DNA of 64,000 nucleotides from Methylobacterium aquaticum (GCF_016804325.1 NZ_CP043627.1:3361001-3425000); one strand, 5' to 3'. Shown: positions 37,744 through 46,469, counted from the stretch's first letter. Translations and numbers: made by a program. The notes: generated from the letters alone by a model not told the origin.

Positions 37744-38618
37744 GCGACGATCCCCGCACGGCCTATCCCCGGCCGCCCTTCCCCGGCGCGCAGCAGCAGC
37801 CGCGCCCCGGCCTCACCGGCCCGATGGACCCGGCCCCGGACCACGGCGAGGAGAGTTACGTCGGCAAGGGCCTGCTCACCGACAAGGTCGCGATCGTGAC
37901 GGGGGGCGATTCCGGCATCGGCCGGGCGGTCGCCATCGCGTATGCCCGCGAGGGCGCCGACCTCGCGATCTCCTACCTCGAATCTGAGGAGGAGGATGCG
38001 CAAGCAACGAAAGCCTGGGTCGAGAAGGCGGGCCGGCGCTGCCTGCTGATCCCCGGCGACCTGCGCGACGAGGCCCATTGCCGGGCGATCGTAGCGAAGA
38101 CCGTCGCCGCGTTCGGCCGGATCGACATCCTGGTCAACAACGCCGCCGCGCAGGTGGTGAACGAGGGCCTCGACGACGTGACCGCCCACGATGTCGAGGG
38201 TTCGTTCCGCGCCAACGTCTTCGCGATGTTCTACCTGGCGCAAGAGGCCGTGAAGCACATGCGGCCGGGCTCGGCGATCGTGAACTCGACGAGCCAGCAG
38301 GCCAAGGTGGCGGATGCGAGCATGCTGGTCTACGCCGCCACCAAGGGCGCGATCAGCACCCTGACGGTCGGGCTGTCGAACCTGCTGGCCCCGAAGGGCA
38401 TCCGGGTCAACTGCGTCGCTCCCGGCCCGGTCTGGACGCCGATCCAGCCGATCGTGAAGAAGCCGGAGCAGATCGAGCAGCTCGGCGCCGACACGCCCCT
38501 CGGCCGCGCCGGCCAGCCGGCGGAGCTGGCGCCCGCCTACGTGCTCCTCGCCTCCCGGGAGGGCAGCTACATGACGGGTGCGCTCGTGCCGGTGACCGGC
38601 GGTCAGCCGATGCTCTGA
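37740..38618 (+). CDS. SDR-family oxidoreductase (YghA/glucose-dehydrogenase-like)
   Basis: A 292-residue short-chain dehydrogenase. VTGGDSGIGRAVA binds NAD(P), NNAAAQ follows, and Ser of STSQQAK with YAATKG forms the catalytic set. The N-terminal ~45 residues, Pro-rich with PAPDHGEESYVGKGLL, are typical of the general-stress SDR group that includes YghA. It is third in the operon. A dehydrogenase beside a GMC enzyme suggests alcohol/sugar conversion, but the substrate is unknown. Confidence 0.92.
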   Translation: MSDDPRTAYPRPPFPGAQQQPRPGLTGPMDPAPDHGEESYVGKGLLTDKVAIVTGGDSGIGRAVAIAYAREGADLAISYLESEEEDAQATKAWVEKAGRRCLLIPGDLRDEAHCRAIVAKTVAAFGRIDILVNNAAAQVVNEGLDDVTAHDVEGSFRANVFAMFYLAQEAVKHMRPGSAIVNSTSQQAKVADASMLVYAATKGAISTLTVGLSNLLAPKGIRVNCVAPGPVWTPIQPIVKKPEQIEQLGADTPLGRAGQPAELAPAYVLLASREGSYMTGALVPVTGGQPML

Positions 38619-38639
38619 CGGTAGGTCAGGCTATCGCCC

Positions 38640-38667
38640 GGCGGGGTGTTCGCCCGGACACCCCGCC
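38640..38667. terminator. Hairpin at the end of the oxidoreductase operon
   Basis: ggcggggtgt (38640-38649) pairs with acaccccgcc (38658-38667) around an eight-base loop, 22 bases after the SDR stop. No T-run follows, so it may be rho-assisted. Confidence 0.5.
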
Positions 38668-38805
38668 CTAGCCCCTCGGGCACGATGCCGGCCCGCCTCG
38701 ACCCGGCGGCCGAAAAGCCCGGGACGGCCGAGAAAACCCCACCACAACATCGGAACGGCCGCCCTCCGGCCTCGTTGTTGCGGCAAATCCACGGAGCACA
38801 CCGAC

Positions 38806-39360
38806 ATGACGGATACCAAGGGCAAGGCCGGCCAGCCGCGCAGCCACCGCACCCGCAACGGCACCGATTCGAATGCTAAGAGCGTCTCGATCGAGACCCT
38901 GAATGCGCGCCTCGCCGACGGCATCGATCTGGCGCTCGCCGTCAAGCAGGCGCACTGGAACCTGAAGGGCCCGCAATTCATCGGCATCCACGAGATGCTC
39001 GACGGGTTCCGCACCGAGCTCGACGACCTCAACGACAAGGTCGCGGAGCGGGCCGTGCAGCTCGGCGCCACGGCGCTCGGCACCGCCTCGGTGGTGGCCG
39101 CCTCCTCGAAGCTGACCCCCTACCCCACCGACGTCTACGCCATCGCCGACCACCTCTCGGCCCTGATCGACCGCTACGCGGCCTATGCCAACGCCGTGCG
39201 CGAGAACATCGACCAGACCGACGAGGCGGGCGACGCCGGCACCGCCGACCTGTTCACCGAGGTCTCCCGCGCGGTCGACAAGCAGCTGTGGTTCCTCGAG
39301 GCCCACGTCCAGGAGCCGACCGGCGCGATGCGCGACGGGGACGGCAAGGGCGCGCGCTGA
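38806..39360 (+). CDS. dps: DNA starvation/stationary-phase protection protein
   Basis: A 184-residue ferritin-like Dps that binds DNA and oxidises iron with hydrogen peroxide in a dodecamer. The ferroxidase site region KQAHWNLKGPQFIGIHEMLDGFRTELDD supplies His, Asp and Glu ligands at the subunit interface. The N-terminal tail is basic and Arg/Ser-rich (GKAGQPRSHRTRNG), suited to DNA binding. It is separated from the upstream operon by a hairpin and probably has its own stress promoter in the 187-base gap. Confidence 0.94.
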   Translation: MTDTKGKAGQPRSHRTRNGTDSNAKSVSIETLNARLADGIDLALAVKQAHWNLKGPQFIGIHEMLDGFRTELDDLNDKVAERAVQLGATALGTASVVAASSKLTPYPTDVYAIADHLSALIDRYAAYANAVRENIDQTDEAGDAGTADLFTEVSRAVDKQLWFLEAHVQEPTGAMRDGDGKGAR

Positions 39361-39468
39361 GGCGAGGAGCGCTCGCGGGGGCTGGCGCTTGAGCCGGCCC
39401 CGGGCGTCGAGCGTTGGATTTGTGTATTTGAGCTGACTAGCTTCGCTCAACGCTGCTCAAAACCTCCG

Positions 39469-39606
39469 CGTCATTCCGGGGCCGCGCAGCGGAGCCCGGA
39501 ATCCAGAACCGCCGATGGTAAAGAATAGAGCGGACAGCGGGCCGCTTCATCCTCTCCCACCTGAGTGTCTGGATTCCGGGCTCCGCTGCGCGGCCCCGGA
39601 ATGACG
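39469..39606. repeat. Palindromic repeat family C, copy 2
   Basis: Outer arms cgtcattccggggccgcgc and gcgcggccccggaatgacg, extending to ggagcccggaatcca/tggattccgggctcc; the ~70-base centre includes ctgagtgtct. It serves as the uninterrupted reference for the copy split by the IS element at 50770-52235. Confidence 0.92.
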
Positions 39607-39681
39607 GGAGGTTGTCAAATCTATTGGGGCGAATCAAAATAAGGCTCGCCGACCGGGATCAGCACGCCGGGGGGAGTGACG

Positions 39682-39825
39682 ATGCCCTGGGATGCCACCC
39701 TCGCGATGCTCAGCTTTGCCTTGTTCATCTCGGTGACGAGCATCGCGGGCGCCTGGTATGCCGTCTACCGCTTCGAGCGGAAGTACGGCCAGGCGGGGCG
39801 CACCGGCACCCCGCCCGCCGAGTAG
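39682..39825 (+). CDS. Small single-pass membrane protein
   Basis: A 47-residue reading frame (MPWDATLAML, SFALFISVTS, IAGAWYAVYR, then a charged tail). Residues 6-28 form one hydrophobic helix followed by a positively charged segment, so the C-terminus should face the cytoplasm. The ATG has ggggggagtgacg immediately upstream, a strong ribosome site. It converges on ilvH. No function is recognised. Confidence 0.55.
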   Translation: MPWDATLAMLSFALFISVTSIAGAWYAVYRFERKYGQAGRTGTPPAE

Positions 39826-39829
39826 CACG

Positions 39830-40369
39830 CTACATCGCCTCCGCACCGCGCCCCATCGCGGCGACGCCGGTGCGCGAGACCTCGACGAGCCCCACCGACG
39901 CCATCAGCTTGACGAAGCGGTCGATCTCGTCGGTCGTGCCGGTCAGCTCGAACACGAACGAGTGCAGCGTCGCATCGAGGGTGCGGGCGCCGAAGGCAGC
40001 GGCGAGCCGCATCGCCTCGACCCGGTGGTCGCCCTTGCCGGCCACCTTGACCAGCGCCAGCTCCCGCTCGAGCGAATCGCCCTGAAGGGTCAGGTCGACC
40101 ACCCGGTGAACCGGCACGAGCCGGTCGAGCTGCGCCTTGATCTGCTCGATCACCGCATTGGTGCCCGCCGTCACGATGGTGATGCGGGAGATGTGCCGGG
40201 CCTCTTCGGTCTCCGACACCGTCAGGCTCTCGATGTTGTAGCCGCGGCCCGAGAACAGGCCGGCGATGCGGGCGAGCACGCCGGGCTCGTTGTCGACGAT
40301 GACCGCCAGGGTATGGCGGTTCACCGGCTCGACGCGGACCGGATCGGGGTAGTGGGTGTTCATGGCGTT
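39830..40369 (-). CDS. ilvH: Acetolactate synthase small (regulatory) subunit
   Basis: The regulatory subunit of acetohydroxyacid synthase, which binds valine and stimulates the large subunit. RHTLAVIVDNEPGVLARIAGLFSGRGYNIESLTV is an ACT domain, followed by ISRITIVTAG and a C-terminal domain ending in the AAMGRGAEAM stretch. The upstream ATG codons at 40381 and 40372 would add a few residues; I favour the ATG at 40367-40369 region near MNTHYPDPV or its neighbours. It follows ilvI by about 20 bases, so the two are co-transcribed from the leader region near 42330. Confidence 0.93.
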   Translation of the reverse strand, partial: NAMNTHYPDPVRVEPVNRHTLAVIVDNEPGVLARIAGLFSGRGYNIESLTVSETEEARHISRITIVTAGTNAVIEQIKAQLDRLVPVHRVVDLTLQGDSLERELALVKVAGKGDHRVEAMRLAAAFGARTLDATLHSFVFELTGTTDEIDRFVKLMASVGLVEVSRTGVAAMGRGAEAM

Positions 40370-40392
40370 CATCGTCCTCAACCCTTGCCCGC

Positions 40393-42171
40393 TCAGACCA
40401 GCATCTTGCCTTCGTCGGAGATCACGTCGCCCAGGTCCGCCCCGGTCTCGCCGAGGTAATCCGAGAGCAGCATCTCGTTATGCGCCTTGCCCGACGGGAT
40501 CATCGGGAAGCAGTTCTCGGTCTTGTCGACGATGCAGTCGAAGATGACCGGGCCGTCATAGTCCAGCATCTCGGCGATCGCCGCGTCGAGGCTGCCGGGA
40601 TCGGAGCAGCGGATGCCCTTGGCGCCGTAGGCTTCCGCCAGCTTGACGAAGTCGGGCAGGCTCTCCGAATAGCTCTCGGAGTAGCGCGAGCCGTGCAGCA
40701 GCTGCTGCCACTGGCGCACCATGCCCATGTACTCGTTGTTCAGGATGAAGATCTTGACCGGCAGGCGGTACTGCACGGCCGTCGACATTTCCTGGATGTT
40801 CATCTGGATCGAGGCTTCGCCGGCGATGTCGATCACCAGCGCGCCGCGATGCGCCAGCTGGGCGCCGATCGCCGCCGGCAGGCCGTAGCCCATGGTGCCG
40901 AGGCCGCCCGAGGTCATCCAGCGGTTCGGCTCGTCGAACTTGTAGTACTGGGCCGCCCACATCTGGTGCTGGCCGACCTCCGTGGTGACGTAGGTCTCGC
41001 GGTCCTTGGTCGCCTCGTAGAGGCGCTGGACCGCGTATTGCGGCTTGATGGTGGTGCCCGACGGCCAGTAGCCGAGGCATTCGCGCGCCTTCCAGCCGCG
41101 GATCTTCGACAGCCACTCGGTCAGGCGGCCCTGGTCGGGCTCCGGCGTCACGGCCCGCCACTCGCGCAGCATGTCGGCCAGCACCGAGCCGCAATCGCCG
41201 ACGATGCCGATATCGGCCTTGACGGTCTTGTTGATCGACGAGGCGTCGATGTCGACGTGGATCTTCTTGGAGAAGGGCGAGAAGGCGTCGAGCCGGCCGG
41301 TGATGCGGTCGTCGAAGCGGGCGCCGATGCACACCATGACGTCGCATTCGTGCATCGCCAGGTTGGCCTCGTAGGTCCCGTGCATGCCGAGCATGCCGAG
41401 GAACTGCGGGTCCGAGCCCGGAAAGGCGCCCAGACCCATCAGGGTCGAGGTGACCGGGAAGCCGGTGGCGCGGGCGAGCTCGCGCAGCAGCGCGGAGGCC
41501 TCGGGCCCCGCATTGATGACGCCGCCGCCGGTATAGAAGACCGGGCGGCGCGCGCCCGCCATCAGCGCCACGGCGGCGCGGATCTTCTCAGGGTCGCCCT
41601 GGGTCTGCGGGTTGTAGGTCTTGTGGCTGTTGTCGACCGGGCGGCGGTAGACGCCGCTGGCGAACTGGATGTCCTTCGGCAGGTCGACGACCACCGGGCC
41701 GGGCCGGCCGTGCGAGGCGACGTAGAACGCCTCGTGCAGGATCCGCGGCAGGTCCTCGATCGATTTGACCAGGTAATTGTGCTTGGTGCAGCTGCGGGTG
41801 ATGCCGACCGTGTCGCATTCCTGGAACGCGTCGGAACCGATCAGGTGCGTCGGCACCTGGCCGGTGATGCAGACGAGCGGGATCGAATCGAGCAGCGCGT
41901 CGGTCAGGCCGGTGACGATGTTGGTGGCGCCCGGCCCCGAGGTGACGAGCACGCAGCCGACCTTGCCCGACGAGCGGGCATAGCCCTCGGCGGCGTGCAC
42001 GGCGCCCTGCTCGTGCCGCACCAGGATGTGCTTTACCGTGTCCTGGTGGAACAGCGCGTCGTAGATCGGCAGCACCGCGCCGCCCGGATAGCCGAACAGG
42101 GTGTCGACTCCCTGATCCTGAAACGCCCGGATCACCATCTCGGCGCCCGTCATGACCTCGCCCGCACTCAT
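40393..42171 (-). CDS. ilvI: Acetolactate synthase large subunit
   Basis: The catalytic ThDP enzyme that joins pyruvate to pyruvate or 2-oxobutyrate, the first common step to valine, leucine and isoleucine. The 592 residues span the three AHAS domains. [17 protein letters not shown] and [21 protein letters not shown] provide the active-site Glu; GDGGAG-type ThDP binding is replaced by [19 protein letters not shown], which should be checked, as the canonical motif starts GDG. I chose the ATG at 42169-42171 ([10 protein letters not shown]); an in-frame ATG at 42264 would include the attenuator and is unlikely. Regulated by the leader described next. Confidence 0.95.
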   Translation of the reverse strand: MSAGEVMTGAEMVIRAFQDQGVDTLFGYPGGAVLPIYDALFHQDTVKHILVRHEQGAVHAAEGYARSSGKVGCVLVTSGPGATNIVTGLTDALLDSIPLVCITGQVPTHLIGSDAFQECDTVGITRSCTKHNYLVKSIEDLPRILHEAFYVASHGRPGPVVVDLPKDIQFASGVYRRPVDNSHKTYNPQTQGDPEKIRAAVALMAGARRPVFYTGGGVINAGPEASALLRELARATGFPVTSTLMGLGAFPGSDPQFLGMLGMHGTYEANLAMHECDVMVCIGARFDDRITGRLDAFSPFSKKIHVDIDASSINKTVKADIGIVGDCGSVLADMLREWRAVTPEPDQGRLTEWLSKIRGWKARECLGYWPSGTTIKPQYAVQRLYEATKDRETYVTTEVGQHQMWAAQYYKFDEPNRWMTSGGLGTMGYGLPAAIGAQLAHRGALVIDIAGEASIQMNIQEMSTAVQYRLPVKIFILNNEYMGMVRQWQQLLHGSRYSESYSESLPDFVKLAEAYGAKGIRCSDPGSLDAAIAEMLDYDGPVIFDCIVDKTENCFPMIPSGKAHNEMLLSDYLGETGADLGDVISDEGKMLV

Positions 42172-42226
42172 CGTCGCGCTCCGTTCCTTGGGTCTCGTCC
42201 GCGCTCTCGGGTCCGTTTTACGCAAC

Positions 42227-42249
42227 AAAAAAGGGCCCCGAAGGACCCT
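42227..42249 (-). terminator. Attenuator terminator upstream of ilvI
   Basis: Read on the minus strand: agggtcc, a ttcg tetraloop, ggggccct-type complement, then a run of six T. The seven-pair GC-rich stem and T-run form a classic intrinsic terminator lying between the leader peptide and ilvI. It would stop transcription before the structural genes unless an alternative fold forms. Confidence 0.8.
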
Positions 42250-42279
42250 GCATGCGCCACCCATGGGATGCCGGGCTTC

Positions 42280-42330
42280 TCAAGCCCGCCCCTTCGGTGG
42301 CGCCTCCGCTACAATAAGGACCGTACGCAT
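42280..42330 (-). CDS. Leader peptide of the ilvIH operon
   Basis: A 16-residue reading frame, MRTVLIVAEAPPKGRA, ending TGA. Residues 4-7 are Val-Leu-Ile-Val, the three end products of the pathway, encoded by GTC-CTT-ATT-GTA; ATT and GTA are poor codons in so GC-rich a genome. Ribosome stalling there under branched-chain amino-acid shortage would let an antiterminator form. A gggctt/aagccc hairpin (42274-42286) overlaps the stop, then the terminator follows 31 bases later. Attenuation of ilvBN is known in other alphaproteobacteria. Confidence 0.75.
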   Translation of the reverse strand: MRTVLIVAEAPPKGRA

Positions 42331-42698
42331 GCTGTGGAAAGCCTGCCCTTTAGAGAGTGGCGCGGACCCTACGCCCCACGCCCCATAGGGTCAACCGGTT
42401 TCACCCCCCCGTTCGGGCAGGAGGGTCGTTCGGGTCGGCGGATCGGGAGCGCCGGTCCCGGCGGAGACGGGCCGGGACGCGCGGATTTTGCCGGGGAGCC
42501 GGGCCCCTGCACGGCATCACCGCTTGACAGGGGCGGCGACGCATCCTTAGCTGCGGTTATTGCAGCCGCCATGCGGTGTGCGGCACCCGCACTGATTGCT
42601 CCAAACTCGATACTCAAGGGGCAGTTGCATTTTTCGTGGCGGCTTTTCTCGCAAGTGATTCTTTTCGTGCGGCCGTACCGCACCTTCAAGGATAAATG
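42331..42698. promoter_or_regulatory. Divergent control region between ilvI leader and NYN gene
   Basis: 368 bases that must hold the promoters of both the ilvIH leader transcript (minus) and the NYN-domain gene (plus). No conserved operator is recognised, and nothing else coding is seen. Confidence 0.4.
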
Positions 42699-43421
42699 AT
42701 GCCCAATCCCCCCCGCAGCGCCCTGTTCATCGACGGCGCCAACATCTACGCCACCACCAAGGCCCTCGGCTTCGACATCGATTACCGCAAGCTCCTGGCC
42801 GATTTCCGGGCGCGCGAGAATCTGGTCCGCGCCTTCTACTACACCGCCCTGATCGAGGACCAGGAATATTCCTCGATCCGCCCGCTGATCGACTGGCTCG
42901 ATTACAACGGCTACCGCGTCGTCACCAAGCCGGTGAAGGAGTTCACCGATTCGAGCGGCCGGCGCAAGATCAAGGGCAACATGGACATCGAGCTGACGAT
43001 CGATGCCATGGAGCTCAGCCCCTATATCGATCACATGGTACTGTTCTCCGGCGACGGCGACTTCAAGCCGCTGGTGGCGGCCCTGCAGCGCCGGGGCGTG
43101 CGGGTGACCGTGGTCTCGACGGTGCAGACCCAGCCGCCGATGGTCGCCGACGAGCTGCGCCGCCAGGCCGACGACTTCGTCGACATCGTGCAGCTGATCC
43201 CGCGCATCGGCCGCGACCAGGGCGAGCGCCCGGTCCGCGCGCCCCGCTCCCTCGGGCCGGACGGTCCGCGCGACATGGGACCTCGTGATGTGGGACCTCG
43301 TGATATGGGACCTCGTGACCTCGCCCCCCGGGACCCGGGCGAGCGGGCGCCGCGCGCCGCCGTGAACCTCGAGAACCGCTACGGCATCCGCCAGCCCGAC
43401 GAGGACGACGCCGAGGATTGA
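42699..43421 (+). CDS. NYN/PIN-like (LabA/DUF88) RNase-fold protein
   Basis: A 240-residue protein. Residues 1 to about 165 form a NYN domain, a PIN-like nuclease fold: SALFIDGANIYATTK gives the first acidic residue, MDIELTIDAME the second, and LFSGDGDFKPLVAALQRRG the third with VTVVST. Such proteins are thought to cut or handle RNA. The C-terminal 60 residues are a charged, disordered tail with tandem five-residue repeats of M/VGPRD. The start is one of two tandem ATG codons (42696 and 42699). A perfect terminator hairpin follows. Confidence 0.88.
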   Translation: MPNPPRSALFIDGANIYATTKALGFDIDYRKLLADFRARENLVRAFYYTALIEDQEYSSIRPLIDWLDYNGYRVVTKPVKEFTDSSGRRKIKGNMDIELTIDAMELSPYIDHMVLFSGDGDFKPLVAALQRRGVRVTVVSTVQTQPPMVADELRRQADDFVDIVQLIPRIGRDQGERPVRAPRSLGPDGPRDMGPRDVGPRDMGPRDLAPRDPGERAPRAAVNLENRYGIRQPDEDDAED

Positions 43422-43450
43422 TCCCGGCTGCGGCCGCGCCACTGCTCGCC

Positions 43451-43484
43451 CGGCCCGGCGCCCGATCGGGCGCCGGGCCGTTTT
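43451..43484 (+). terminator. Intrinsic terminator after the NYN gene
   Basis: cggcccggcgcccg (43451-43464) pairs perfectly with cgggcgccgggccg (43467-43480), followed by tttt. It sits 30 bases after the stop codon, between converging genes. Confidence 0.85.
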
Positions 43485-43498
43485 CGCGAGGCGACCGG

Positions 43499-44422
43499 TC
43501 AGCCGCCGGCCCGGGCCAGGGATGCGAGGCCGCCGCGGGTCTCGACCGGCGCCGTCCAGCCCATGGCTTCGAGCCCCGCCGCGCGGGCGACGAGGGATCC
43601 GGCCAGGCGCTCGCGCAGCTCGCTCCGCCCGGTGAGCCTCAAGGCCGCATCGAGGAGCGCCTGCGGCACCGGCACGAGTCCGGGCCGACGCTCGAGGCCG
43701 GCGCGGAGGGATGCGATCATCTCCGGCACCCGCAACGGCTCGGCCTCGGCGACGATCAGCGGCCGGCGCAACGGGCCGGGCGCCCGCAGCACCGCATCGA
43801 CGGCATCGCTCAGGGATTCGACCGAGACCAGGGAGCGCCGGCCGGACAGGCCCCCGAGGGGGAGCGGGTACGGCGCCCGGGCGAGCCGCATCAGCGCCGC
43901 CATGTTGCCCTTCTGGCCCGGACCGTAGACCAGGACCGGCCGCAGCGAGACCGAGTCGATGTCGATGCCGGCCAGCGCCTCCTCGGCGGCGAGCTTGGAG
44001 CGGCCGTAAGCATCGGTCGGGGCCGGGGCATCGGCCTCCGTCAGGAGGCGTAAGGCCGATGGCCCCGACTGGGCCCGGATCGAGGACAGGAACACGAAGC
44101 GGCGCACCCGTGCCCTCGCCGCCGCCTGGGCAAGGCCCCGCGTCGCCTCGGTGTTGAAGGTCCGGTAATCGTCCTCCGGCGCCCCCGACATCGCGTGGGC
44201 GAGGCCCGCCGAATGCACCACCGCGTCGGCGCCGCTGAGCGCCGCCGCCATGTTCTGCGGCCGGGAGAGGTCGCCCACCACGGCGCCGCTGATGCCCGGC
44301 GGCAGCTCCACCGGCCGGCGCAGCAGCACCCGCACCCGGTAGCCCCGGGCGCTCAGGGCCGCCAGGAGATGGCGGCCGATGAAGCCGGTCGAGCCGGTGA
44401 GGGCGACGAGGGGTGCGGTCAT
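43499..44422 (-). CDS. NAD-dependent epimerase/dehydratase family protein
   Basis: A 307-residue extended SDR. The N-terminal VALTGSTGFIGRHLLAAL is a TGxxGxxG nucleotide site, and AYGRSKLAAEE gives YxxxK with a preceding FLSSIRAQ serine. Homologues modify nucleotide sugars or act as NAD-dependent sugar epimerases in polysaccharide pathways. Its start overlaps by ATGA the stop of the sugar-phosphate transferase gene upstream, which supports an envelope-polysaccharide role. Confidence 0.88.
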   Translation of the reverse strand: MTAPLVALTGSTGFIGRHLLAALSARGYRVRVLLRRPVELPPGISGAVVGDLSRPQNMAAALSGADAVVHSAGLAHAMSGAPEDDYRTFNTEATRGLAQAAARARVRRFVFLSSIRAQSGPSALRLLTEADAPAPTDAYGRSKLAAEEALAGIDIDSVSLRPVLVYGPGQKGNMAALMRLARAPYPLPLGGLSGRRSLVSVESLSDAVDAVLRAPGPLRRPLIVAEAEPLRVPEMIASLRAGLERRPGLVPVPQALLDAALRLTGRSELRERLAGSLVARAAGLEAMGWTAPVETRGGLASLARAGG

Positions 44423-45417
44423 GCGGCGGCGTTCCTCACGGCAGGCAGGGAGAAGAGCCGGAGCAGCCCGGCGACGAGCCCGGCGCCGAGCGCCAGCCCC
44501 GCGAGGGCCATCGTCCAGCCCGGCGCGGCGAGCGTCGCGGCGGCGAGAAGCGCCAGGGCGAGGTTGAGGACGAAGACCGCCCCGATCACGAAGGGAACGG
44601 AGCGGCCGTTGGTCGTGGCGCGCTGGTAGAAATGGCTGCGATGCGCCTGCCAGACCTTGTCCCCGGCGAGCGCCCGGCGCCCGAGGGTCAAGGTGGCGTC
44701 GGCGAGATAGTAGAGCGGCAGCAGGATCGCGGCGGCGAGCCCCCCCTCCCCGGCCAGCCGGTAGAGCAGCCAGGCGACGACGAGGCCGATCGGCAGCGAG
44801 CCGACATCGCCGAGGAAGAGCCGTGCGACCGGCCGGTTGAACGGCGCGAAGCCGAGAAGCCCGCCGAGCAGGGCCGCCGCCACCAGGGTCGCGTCCCCGG
44901 GCAGCCGGCCGGCGAGGCCGAAGGCCAGGAGGGCGGCGAGCAGGGGCACCATCTCGGCCACCGTCATCCAGTCGAGCCCGTCCATGAAGTTCGTGAGGTT
45001 GACGAACCACAGGCCGGCCAGGACCGCGAGGGCGCGCTCGCACCAGAGCGGGATTCCGGGCACCAGCTGCCCGCCGGCGGCGGTGAGCACCAGCACCACG
45101 CAGGCCGCCTGGAGCGGCAGGCGCAGGCTCACCGGCAGGGGCCGGATGTCGTCGACGGCCCCGACCAGCGCCAGGGCCACCGTGCCGACAGCGAGGGCCG
45201 CGACGTCGCCGCCCGGCATCCCGGAGAATCCGAACACCACCGCGAGCGCCGCCGCCACCACCGCGATGCCGCCGCCCTGCGGGGTCGGGATCCGGTGGCT
45301 CGACCGGGCATTGGGCCGCGCCAGGGCGTAGCGCTGGAGCAGCGGCCGCAACGCGACGATCAGCCCGGCCGACAGGGCCGCGGCCAAGGGAATTGCAACG
45401 AGGGGGCTGAGCGGCAT
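44419..45417 (-). CDS. Undecaprenyl-phosphate sugar-1-phosphate transferase (MraY/WecA family)
   Basis: A polytopic membrane enzyme that starts polysaccharide or peptidoglycan-precursor synthesis by moving a sugar 1-phosphate onto undecaprenyl phosphate. The 332 residues have about ten membrane segments. ARSSHRIPTPQGGGIAVV, VGAVDDIRPLP (the DD pair), WFVNLTNFMDGLDW and FLGDVGSLPIGLVVAWLL are the conserved acidic loops, and QAHRSHFYQRATTNG is the HxH-type loop. I infer WecA/GNE-like rather than MraY because of that loop. Start ATG at 45415-45417 (MPLSPLVAIP). Confidence 0.9.
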   Translation of the reverse strand: MPLSPLVAIPLAAALSAGLIVALRPLLQRYALARPNARSSHRIPTPQGGGIAVVAAALAVVFGFSGMPGGDVAALAVGTVALALVGAVDDIRPLPVSLRLPLQAACVVLVLTAAGGQLVPGIPLWCERALAVLAGLWFVNLTNFMDGLDWMTVAEMVPLLAALLAFGLAGRLPGDATLVAAALLGGLLGFAPFNRPVARLFLGDVGSLPIGLVVAWLLYRLAGEGGLAAAILLPLYYLADATLTLGRRALAGDKVWQAHRSHFYQRATTNGRSVPFVIGAVFVLNLALALLAAATLAAPGWTMALAGLALGAGLVAGLLRLFSLPAVRNAAA

Positions 45418-45487
45418 CGCGACGGGTTCGGAGGGAGGTGGGCTCCCCACCCCTACCCTACCCGCCGGGCGCCAGCCAGACCATGCC

Positions 45488-45910
45488 TCACGCCGGGGAG
45501 GCCAGCGGCTTGCCCGTCTCGACGATGTAGGTGCTGACGAGGCGCACGGGCTTTCCACCGCTCCTGGCCCCACCATGCGGCACACCCGCCGGCACCTGGA
45601 ACCCATCGCCGGTCTTGAGCATCCGGGTCGGCTGACCCTCGATCGGCAGCTCGATCTCGCCCTCGACGACGTAGCCCGATTCGATCCCCGGATGGGTGTG
45701 GCGGCCGACCAGCATGCCGGGCTCGATCTCGACCTCGGCGGTGATGGTAACGTAGCCGGGCATCGGCCCCTCGGTCTGGCCCAGCATCCTGCGCTTCACC
45801 CCCGGCGTGGCGGCGGGCGGCGTCTGCGCGCCGGCGTCGACGGCGAGAAAGCCGGTCAGGCTGCAGATCGCGCACGAGGCGAACCCCGCGAAACCGCGGC
45901 GCGTCAGCAT
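45488..45910 (-). CDS. Exported cupin-domain protein
   Basis: A 140-residue small beta-barrel. An N-terminal hydrophobic signal (LTRRGFAGFASCAICSLTGF, with a twin-Arg-like RR but a weak match to Tat) leads to a cupin: GMLVGRHTHPGIESGYVVEGEIEL holds the metal-binding His and Glu residues and FQVPAGVPHG the second motif. Probably periplasmic. Function is unknown; such proteins bind or convert small molecules. Confidence 0.8.
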   Translation of the reverse strand: MLTRRGFAGFASCAICSLTGFLAVDAGAQTPPAATPGVKRRMLGQTEGPMPGYVTITAEVEIEPGMLVGRHTHPGIESGYVVEGEIELPIEGQPTRMLKTGDGFQVPAGVPHGGARSGGKPVRLVSTYIVETGKPLASPA

Positions 45911-46045
45911 GGTGTTCCTCCCTCGACCCGCGCTCTCTTGGATCGGCGCGGTTCGGAGAGTGTGCGCCCGCCTACGGGACAGTCAAGACAACGTGATAGA
46001 CCAGAAAACGACGAAACACCGACCAAGGCGTCATCCCATCCACGA

Positions 46046-46152
46046 CCTCATCCTGAGGTGCGACCGGAGGGAGCCTCGAAGGAGGGCTCCAGGGATCGCA
46101 GAGGCTTCTGGAGCCCTCCTTCGAGGCTCACTTCGTTCGCACCTCAGGATGA
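46046..46152. repeat. Palindromic repeat family B, copy 3
   Basis: Begins cctcatcctgaggtgcgac and ends gcacctcaggatga, with a tggagccctccttcgagg inner arm. Followed at 46180-46215 by flanking sequence shared in inverted form with the region before the 10060 copy. Confidence 0.88.
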
Positions 46153-46340
46153 TATTAGCGGGTAGGATGATCCCGCCCGCCTCAAATATTGGGTAGAAAT
46201 CCTGCTCAAACAGGCTCTCAGGATGAGGTCGCGGTTTGGAATTGAAGGCACACTGACGAGTGCGCACCCCGACAGGCTGTCGGCATGTCGGAAAACGGGC
46301 CGGCGCAACGAGGCTCCGGCCATCTCGAAAGAGAGGCGTT

Positions 46341-46469
46341 ACACCAATGGCCCAAGACGCTAACGCATCGGGCCATTGAGCCATCTCGAATTTTCTATGC
46401 CAAGCCAGAGGCTTGACGAAAATTCGAGAACGGAACCAAAGGTCGTTTCCAACGACCGTTGGTATTACC
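46341..46469. repeat. Palindromic repeat family A, copy next to ecm
   Basis: Near-identical to the copy at 14172 and ending one base before the ecm stop codon region, so it probably forms the transcript 3' end of ecm. Confidence 0.88.

Noticed and set aside
39469..39606. Terminator or small RNA at the family C repeat after dps
   Set aside because: The same palindrome occurs elsewhere without relation to particular genes, so it is called a repeat only.
42171..42264. Upstream start for ilvI at 42264
   Set aside because: It would place the attenuator stem within the coding sequence and add residues not found in the family.
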